Positions 61,001 to 64,000 of a DNA stretch of 64,000 nucleotides are shown here, in pieces. This DNA is from Antedon mediterranea. Its lineage: Eukaryota > Echinodermata > Crinoidea > Comatulida > Antedonidae. The translations under genes were made by a program, and so were the position numbers. The number at the start of each line of letters is the position of its first letter. The first letter of the stretch is position 1. The notes beneath the pieces are model-generated. The model saw only the letters and a list, made by a program, of their open reading frames with translations. It did no database searches and was not told the DNA's origin. Location of the stretch: positions 11,802,601-11,866,600 of the forward strand of contig NC_092677.1 of NCBI RefSeq assembly GCF_964355755.1, in the 5' to 3' direction.

Positions 61001-63375
61001 CCCTCTAAATAATCTTTCTCTCTCACTATAAAGTAAAATAAGTAGCTCATGGGAGTCGAACCCCATACATCGACATGTAAAGTCCATAGTCTTATCCACT
61101 CGACTACACAGATAGCTCGACAGAAACCATTGCATTTGTAGTTATCTCAATTCTCAGGTCACACCTTATGGATATGACTAATGAATATTCATGTTTATTT
61201 TGTGACATTTCACGAGGGGTCCCCAACTTATGTACAAAAAGAAATATCGGGTACCCTATTTCAAAATCCTGGATCTACCACTGTTCTTTATTCGTACATA
61301 CAGATGTACAGAGACCTAAAGATGCCTGTGTACACAAACAAGGCGAGTCAAATGGCAGAGCGGCTTTAGGCAGGGGCGCCATTTACCATTTCCTAAAGAG
61401 CCAACATGAGATCAAAGCCAACTCACTCCTAGTCGCTACTCGAATAAGTACTATAAACCCTAGGTCCGGTGTACACAGATCCAAACAAATGAATAAAAAT
61501 TAAAAATGTAAATGTATACAAACCTGAAACAAGTGTTCCATCAGCATGATACCATTTTAGATTCTTTGGTCCTTTGCCTTGAATATCACAAGTGTATCCT
61601 ACTGGTGATCCAATCTCTGGTCGCTGTGGTCCTCTTATTCTCAATTTAAACTTTTTCTCACCTAATAATAAAACATTTATCAGACATGGATGTTTATAGA
61701 AAGGATTTCAAAAGAAAACTGAAAGATGCTGAGGATCTTGGAAAGCCTTAACCGCCAACAGTCTTAGGAGGACATGGCACATGAAGAATAATAGTCTTTA
61801 ATATGTTTAAATCACACCATCACTTTACCTACATGTAGAGAGTTATTAACTTACTTCGAATTTCACAAAGGTTTCCTGAGTATTTTTTAGGGCAGACACA
61901 TTGGTTGTCAGTGCAGACACCCTCATTAAGGCAAGCGAGGCGACAAGGTTGCTCTCCTGAAAATCAAACATCTTCTATTAGGATTTGAGTGGGTCAGTAT
62001 AAAGAAAAAATAGCATTTGAGGCTGAGCAGCAACTGGGAGTTTTAGAGGGCGGTTTATTACCATTTTTTTAAATGAAAAACTGCACAGGTTGCCTCGTCA
62101 AAATGGTCAATACAAATCAATCAAATTATTTGCCTATTGTATTTAATTTTCTATTTTATTTATTTATTAACAACAAACTAATCAACAGTAAAACAGCAGA
62201 ATTATAATGCATTTAGAGAAAATATTTAATAATAAAACACATAAAATTAAGACAATAAAACAAAGTAAAAAACAAAAAAAAAAATTATCTTACTGAATAA
62301 GTCAAGTTTAAAGTTTGTTGCAAATGGGAAGACAATACAGGTGTATAATCCAGCATCACTTTCACTCAGAGAACTTATTGTTAATCTTGTTTCTGTTGAT
62401 GATAGCCTTTCTGAGTACATGTCTTCATTTACACCTAAATAAAAATAAATGTTTGTTTATGTACATTAGAACTTGACTGACAATGCTATTGCAGAGGACT
62501 TAGAAACACCTCGGCCTACAAGTGTCAGATCTCCAATCTAGTAAATCAACAAGGGTACATTATATGATGTAAACTTGTTCACAAGGCTATTATGGAGACC
62601 AGGAAAAATCTCATTATCAAAGGCTACATATGCAACCTCTTTTAACACCACATGAAGGCTAGACCCACACACAATGACATTACAACAAACTTAAAATGGC
62701 CGACAGCCTACCTGGGGTTAGGTCTTGTAATCTTGAGCCATCAGGTGATACCCACACAGGGTCTTTAAACTCACTTTCTTCTGGCACTTCACAGGTGTAA
62801 CTTACTGTAGATCCTTCGCTTGGAACCTGGTCTGGTGGGCCATAAATGCTTACACTAAATGGTCTGCCAACTTAAAAATAAGAAAAATATATCTAAGAAC
62901 ACCATTGATAGTGGCATAGTTGGTTTGTTCACATGGTCCACAGTGTGTTGGACGCTGGACTACTGATTGTGATATTGTGGGTTCGAATCCAATGCTCGTC
63001 ACATTGCTTGTATTCTTAGGCAAGACAATTTACTTACATTTGCCTCTCTCCACCCAGCTATACAAATGGATACCTGGTAAAATCTAGACACAACTTTGCG
63101 CTGATTACTAACAGCATTATTATGGGAGTATGTTTCCTTAGATGTTTGATCCATTTATCCACGTAATTCACAACATTAGGCGCTTTATAAAGCTTATTAT
63201 ATATATAAAACTGTATTGCCAAGCATATATGTACACACTAGTATAAAACTGCTTGTTTCTCACATATACTTACCAGGTACCTGACAAACTTCACCCATGT
63301 ACCCTGGCTCACAAACGCATTTTCCTTCTTTACAGACACCATCATGAAGACAGTTTAGTGTACATGGTGGCTCAG
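32517..63375 (-). CDS. Giant secreted EGF/Ig/VWC/VWD mosaic protein, 5' end outside window
   Basis: Sixty-five minus-strand exons with AG/GT borders join into one open frame of 2865 codons including the TAA at 32517-32519; the first exon seen starts in phase 1, so upstream exons lie beyond 64000. Order from the N-terminus: EGF and Ig domains alternating (10 Ig, each split over two exons, and 19 EGF), two calcium-binding EGFs, 14 VWC modules, then VWD-C8-TIL. The VWC-VWD-TIL end is that of kielin/chordin-like and BMPER proteins, which bind BMPs outside the cell. The EGF-Ig half is not found in those families. The join is firm: the last cbEGF exon and first VWC exon are 96 bp apart and in phase. 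No membrane helix was seen, so a secreted matrix or BMP-binding protein is likely. Domain groups are listed separately. Confidence 0.9.
32931..33082. mobile_element. Palindromic MITE, family M1
   Basis: Starts TAAAGCTCTGTCTACACTAT and ends GATAGTGTAGACAAAGCTTT plus A. Intron of the mosaic gene. One of the best-kept copies. Confidence 0.88.
33143..33200 (-). mobile_element. tRNA-derived SINE fragment (B box only)
   Basis: The minus strand reads AGTCATGGGTTCAAATCCCA, a Pol III B box in a T-arm setting. No matching A box or full tRNA fold was found. Confidence 0.4.
33720..33850. mobile_element. Probable retroelement 3' end with (TAA)n tail
   Basis: A (ATA/TAA)n run at 33721-33742 adjoins a non-repetitive segment (TTTATTTGGCATGTCATCAA) that resembles LINE 3' ends on the minus strand. 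Family not recognised. Confidence 0.35.
34175..34290. mobile_element. Palindromic MITE, family M1
   Basis: Short copy starting TTAAGCTGTGTCTACACTGT and ending GTGTAGACAGAGCTTTA, between VWD exons of the mosaic gene. Confidence 0.85.
35001..35190. mobile_element. hAT-type MITE with 8-bp target duplication
   Basis: The ends CAGTGGTGTTACG and TACGCCACTA are inverted repeats, and ACCATTGA flanks both sides as a perfect 8-bp target duplication, the mark of hAT elements. The same family occurs at 50670-50802. Inside is a short triplication of GAGCCCCTGAGC. Confidence 0.8.
35241..44297 (-). CDS. Mosaic gene, array of 14 VWC (chordin-type CR) modules
   Basis: Exons 44175-44297, 43715-43885, 43415-43497, 43243-43330, 42688-42773, 42107-42298, 41593-41686, 40925-41181, 40705-40801, 40479-40570, 40009-40185, 39693-39872, 39456-39546, 39052-39234, 38833-38933, 38327-38515, 37826-37925, 37380-37513 and 35241-35292. 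Each module shows the VWC pattern: C..G..Y..G..W, a CxxCxC knuckle (for example CTTCTC), then CxxxxC and a closing CCxxC (for example GECCPVC). Most modules are cut by a phase-0 intron right after CxC. The first module lacks the CCxxC end. Tandem VWC modules of chordin and kielin bind BMPs; binding here is inferred. Confidence 0.92.
35479..35720. repeat. 48-bp minisatellite, five copies
   Basis: Five near-identical 48-bp units containing GTATCTCCATTGAGATCCAG and CCACAGCATTGTCATTTT. A diverged single relative lies at 48418-48480 (GTATCTCCATTGGAATCCAG). The unit is a multiple of three, so both strands stay open without being coding. A (TA)n run lies just left at 35426-35450. Confidence 0.92.
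36116..36187 (+). tRNA. tRNA with anticodon AUC, copy 1
   Basis: A full 72-nt cloverleaf: acceptor GCCCCAG with TTGGGGC and discriminator G; D-arm GTCT/GGAC with loop AATGGTTA; anticodon stem TCTGC/GCAGG with loop ATATCAA; a 4-nt variable region; T-arm CCGAG/CTCGG with loop TTCGAGT. TTTTT follows three bases after the end as a Pol III stop. Anticodon AUC would read GAU (Asp), but eukaryotic tRNA-Asp uses GUC. The D-arm and T-arm look more like tRNA-Glu, whose anticodon UUC differs at position 34. Confidence 0.8.
36480..36551 (+). tRNA. tRNA with anticodon AUC, copy 2 (D-loop variant)
   Basis: Identical to copy 1 except that the D-loop reads AATTGTTA instead of AATGGTTA. This removes one of the two conserved guanines that contact the T-loop and lies in the A box, so it may fold or transcribe less well. 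Confidence 0.7.
36844..36915 (+). tRNA. tRNA with anticodon AUC, copy 3
   Basis: Identical over the 72 nt to copy 1, including loop ATATCAA and the TTTTT stop. Confidence 0.8.
37616..37744. mobile_element. Palindromic MITE, family M1
   Basis: Starts AAACTCTGTCTACACTAAT and ends GATAGTGTAGACAGAGCTT. Intron of the mosaic gene between VWC exons. Confidence 0.82.
41281..41375 (-). mobile_element. tRNA-derived SINE head
   Basis: The minus strand reads CTTGGTGGTTAACATGCTTG and later CCAGGGTTCAATCCTGACT, an A-box-like and a B-box motif at tRNA spacing. Related to the element at 41775 on the other strand. Confidence 0.5.
41775..41870 (+). mobile_element. tRNA-derived SINE head
   Basis: GTAGCTTGGTGGTCAACATG followed by CTTGCCTTCTAACC matches the 41281-41375 element in opposite orientation; the B box has decayed. 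Confidence 0.45.
41932..42087. mobile_element. Palindromic MITE, family M1, one end eroded
   Basis: Three tandem copies of an ATGTGCCCAAATATGGTAGTG unit form the left part, and the right end is GATAATGTAGACAGAGCTTT. The left inverted repeat is missing. Confidence 0.75.
44394..49593 (-). CDS. Mosaic gene, EGF cluster, one Ig domain and two calcium-binding EGFs
   Basis: EGF exons 49501-49593, 49273-49365, 49075-49173 and 48505-48603 are followed by an Ig domain in two exons, 47472-47627 and 47024-47167 (ending [10 protein letters not shown]), then EGF exons 46169-46267, 45573-45671 and 45159-45251. Exons 44779-44898 ([20 protein letters not shown]) and 44394-44519 ([19 protein letters not shown]) are calcium-binding EGFs with the D.(N/D)EC and N.(I)GS signature. 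All introns are phase 1, the usual mode for shuffled extracellular modules. Confidence 0.92.
46633..46834. mobile_element. MITE, family M3, copy 1
   Basis: Terminal inverted repeats GGCAATCTAACAGGATGC and TGTTGTTAGATTGCC bound about 200 bp. It matches 52415-52601 in inverse orientation (shared GATAGGAACTCATAACA and CTTTGATCTTATGTC). Confidence 0.75.
47812..48420. mobile_element. Composite repeat with CCTCCGCC ends
   Basis: It begins TTACCTCCGCCAAGGAGGTT and ends GGCGGAGGTTTGTACTCTC plus GGAGTACCCTCTAG, with the inverted CCTCCGCC/GGCGGAGG pair at the ends. It carries a (GT)n run and two related blocks with CCACAGTTTTNATCCGATTC. Elements of this form are common in marine animal genomes; the class is not settled. 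A tRNA-like module lies inside. Confidence 0.65.
48200..48276 (-). mobile_element. tRNA-Glu-like SINE or pseudo-tRNA
   Basis: The minus strand has A box TGGTGTAATGG, an anticodon-arm region CAGCCTCTCACAGTTG and B box TGGTTCAAGCC, then a long T run. The CUC-containing loop recalls tRNA-Glu. The acceptor arms do not pair well, so this is a derived copy. Confidence 0.55.
48611..48905. repeat. 20-bp minisatellite next to an EGF exon
   Basis: About 14-15 copies of AAGATTGAATCAGTTTACAT start 7 bp from the acceptor side of exon 48505-48603. On the transcribed minus strand each unit reads AAACTGATTCAATC, which contains CTGAT, a match to the YTNAY branch-point consensus. Confidence 0.93.
49833..57758 (-). 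CDS. Mosaic gene, central EGF-Ig array
   Basis: Ig 57606-57758 with 57122-57325; EGF 56693-56788; EGF 56282-56386; Ig 56019-56177 with 55802-55930; EGF 55242-55340; EGF 54790-54888; Ig 54264-54428 with 53663-53800; EGF 53340-53438; Ig 52656-52814 with 52062-52205; EGF 51545-51643; a 24-nt microexon 51286-51309; a fused EGF plus Ig exon 50230-50463; and the second Ig half 49833-49970. Ig first halves carry C and a W..PDG turn ([10 protein letters not shown]); second halves carry D.G.Y.C (EDAGMYRC). EGF exons read CxNGGxCxxGxCxCxxGxxGxxC, close to the compact laminin/tenascin-like type. Confidence 0.91.
50670..50802. mobile_element. hAT-type MITE, second copy
   Basis: Ends CAGTGGCGTAACG and ATTATGCCACTG. 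The flanks AGTTGGTC and AGTTAGTT agree at six of eight positions, a decayed 8-bp target duplication. Same family as 35001-35190. Confidence 0.75.
50961..51024. mobile_element. Partial palindromic MITE, family M1
   Basis: Only the right half remains (TGTCCATATATAGG ... GATAGTGTAGACAGACATTT). Confidence 0.65.
51286..51309 (-). CDS. Mosaic gene, 24-nt microexon encoding a furin-type RRKR site
   Basis: On the minus strand an AG acceptor and a GTACTT donor enclose 24 nt in phase 1/1. With the flanking bases they read [13 protein letters not shown] is a canonical proprotein convertase (furin) site. Because the exon is a multiple of three with equal phases, it could be skipped without frame change, so cleavage between EGF 51545-51643 and EGF 50230 onward may be optional. 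Inclusion is inferred from splice sites only. Confidence 0.65.
52415..52601. mobile_element. MITE, family M3, copy 2
   Basis: Inverted relative to 46633-46834; right end CATCCTGTTAGATTGCC, left end eroded (AAGGCCACTGAGCTC). Confidence 0.7.
52948..53315 (-). mobile_element. 5'-truncated LINE (ORF2 C-terminus)
   Basis: On the minus strand near 53300 the text [20 protein letters not shown] appears, the usual ending of CR1/L2-type reverse transcriptase proteins. The 3' region ends near 52950 (TTTATTGTTTCACACAATAC on the plus strand). Intron of the mosaic gene. Confidence 0.7.
54021..54173. mobile_element. Palindromic MITE, family M1
   Basis: Starts AAGCTCTGTCTACATTATC and ends GATAATGTAGACAGACCTTT; one compensating C-to-T change keeps the terminal pairing. 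Confidence 0.83.
55091..55125 (-). pseudogene. Relic of a duplicated EGF exon
   Basis: The stretch GTACCTTCATTCTGACAACA repeats the donor side of exon 55242-55340 (GTACCTTGATTCTGACAGAA) 155 bp away, with similar intron text on the left of both. Homology ends after about 30 bp of exon, so it cannot be a functional EGF exon. Confidence 0.55.
56930..57105 (-). pseudogene. Partial tandem copy of Ig exon 57122-57325
   Basis: Positions about 56993-57045 match part of the exon at about 57210-57265: CAGAACCATCAGCGACTTTC and CTCAGTGTAAACCCTCTCC; on the minus strand this reads [17 protein letters not shown]. The flanks GAAGCGTGCACCC and CCCTGACTTAGTAT recur at 57047-57104. The copy lacks splice borders and the Ig cysteine part. 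Confidence 0.75.
58122..63375 (-). CDS. Mosaic gene, N-terminal-most EGF-Ig repeats in the window
   Basis: EGF 63274-63375; Ig 62712-62870 with 62294-62434; EGF 61855-61956; Ig 61524-61661 with 60650-60793; EGF 60387-60491; Ig 60001-60171 with 59416-59544; EGF 59074-59172; Ig 58622-58762 with 58392-58526; EGF 58122-58226. Here the alternation is strict, one EGF per Ig. The Ig halves end in W.(S/A)PDG-like turns ([16 protein letters not shown]) and open again with D.G.Y.C ([16 protein letters not shown]). The regular three-exon period (EGF, Ig-a, Ig-b) shows growth by tandem duplication of one unit. Signal peptide and start lie beyond the right edge. Confidence 0.91.
58828..59042. mobile_element. 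SINE-like repeat
   Basis: Sequence such as GTGTGCATTAAAAAGAACCC and CCGGAAGAGTAGG followed by TAGAGCGCCTAATC resembles the body and tail of marine tRNA-derived SINEs. No A or B box was found. Confidence 0.4.
59779..59908. mobile_element. Palindromic MITE, family M1
   Basis: Starts TTAAGCTCTGTCTAAGTGTG and ends GATAGTCTAGATAGCTTTA, with two ATGCCCAAATATGG units inside. Confidence 0.8.
60256..60345 (+). mobile_element. tRNA-derived SINE fragment
   Basis: GGATGTTGGACTACTGATCG matches the SINE at 62935; the B box region has decayed. Confidence 0.5.
61020..61116 (-). mobile_element. tRNA-like element with intact A and B boxes
   Basis: The minus strand reads TAGTCGAGTGGATAAG (fits TRGYNNARNGG) and GGGGTTCGACTCCC (B box). 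The spacing is that of a tRNA with a longish variable arm, but the acceptor ends pair poorly. Probably a SINE head or tRNA pseudogene. Confidence 0.5.
62935..63195 (+). mobile_element. tRNA-derived SINE
   Basis: A tRNA-like head with B box GGGTTCGAATCC is followed by a body with GGCAAGACAATTTACTTAC, CTCTCTCCACCCAGC and ATACAAATGGATACCTGG, a body common to SINEs of marine invertebrates. It lies in the intron between exons 63274-63375 and 62712-62870. Confidence 0.65.
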
Positions 63376-64000
63376 CTGATGTTAAATATACAAAGTTAAT
63401 AGCATGATGAATTAACAATTAGATAAATGATACCGATATATGAAAATAGTTTGAGTACATTTTTAGCAAGGTGAAATTAATATACCGTAAAAACTTCAAA
63501 AAGATCAAACAGTGTAGTATTATTAGTATTTAATATTAATATCCATCATTATCATAATACCATTAATATTATATTGATCATATATAGTTTTATGTTGATT
63601 TTCTTGTCATATTCAAGATTTTACGGTATTTAACAAAAACAATAAAAAAAGAAAACACAAATATATAACAGAAAATGTACAGAAAATTTGTGATATTATT
63701 ACAGCGCTGTATTTATTTATAAAGTTTAGCTAAAAAACAACTACTATAATGTTAATAATATAAGTTAAACATAATTTTCATAATATGACTATTCACAAAC
63801 TAAAATAAGATGATTAGTGACTAAAAAACTATATGATAAAAATAACATGCATAATGCTTGAAATTATAAAATGTACGACAATAAATACACCAAATAAGTA
63901 CTTGTAAATTAATATTTTATTGGTTATTGCTATTATGAAATTTAATCTGTATTAAGCTAATTAATACAGATAGAAGTAGTATGTAGTTAAGTTTATTAGT
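63376..64000 (-). other. Intron of the mosaic gene, continuing past the window edge
   Basis: AT-rich, with no exon recognised. The next upstream exon must lie beyond 64000 because exon 63274-63375 begins in phase 1. Confidence 0.6.

Noticed and set aside
32517-63375. Two separate genes (EGF-Ig and VWC-VWD)
   Set aside because: The 96-bp intron between exons 44394-44519 and 44175-44297 joins them in phase, with no stop, promoter-sized gap or start in between.

Overview
The window is a piece of an animal nuclear genome: AT-rich, with short exons, GT-AG introns, many DNA-transposon remnants and large satellite arrays. The genes are conserved metazoan ones. The repeat style (abundant TAGGCCTA-like motifs, short palindromic MITEs, tRNA-derived SINEs) and a very large EGF/Ig/VWC mosaic protein suggest a marine invertebrate deuterostome, probably an echinoderm. 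That assignment is an inference; no species is named.

Left part (1-9.4 kb): the last two exons of TMEM147 (+), then a pterin-4a-carbinolamine dehydratase gene (-, PCBD2-like) placed head-to-head, 206 bp between start codons, with a complete selenoprotein S gene (+, SELENOS). SELENOS keeps its penultimate-codon UGA (selenocysteine, 6212-6214). A convincing SECIS element lies at 8681-8725, about 2.47 kb downstream; two DNA transposons sit between the UGA and the SECIS.

Middle (9.4-26.6 kb): no gene could be supported. It holds a ~31-bp satellite (9.46-10.83 kb), a decayed RTE-like LINE, a ~64-bp satellite (14.1-16.7 kb), a possible hammerhead-ribozyme relic (17.3 kb), and a ~284-bp satellite built from two palindromes (20.1-24.5 kb) interrupted by a LINE 3' end.

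26.8-31.1 kb: a complete PTPMT1 gene (-, four exons), plus a possible extra 39-nt in-frame exon.

32.5-63.4 kb (and beyond the right edge): one giant gene on the minus strand. I resolved 65 exons that join into a single frame of 2865 codons including the stop. Going 5' to 3' it encodes an alternating EGF/Ig array (10 Ig, 19 EGF), two calcium-binding EGFs, 14 VWC modules, then VWD-C8-TIL at the C-terminus. The C-terminal half has the layout of kielin/chordin-like and BMPER-type BMP regulators; the EGF-Ig half is not part of those families, so the whole architecture is unusual. A 24-nt microexon encodes a furin-type RRKR site, and one Ig domain carries a Ser-Gly/acidic insert suited to glycosaminoglycan attachment. 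Its introns host MITEs, SINEs, minisatellites, and a 364-bp tandem array with three tRNA genes whose anticodon reads AUC, an anticodon not normally used by eukaryotic tRNAs.
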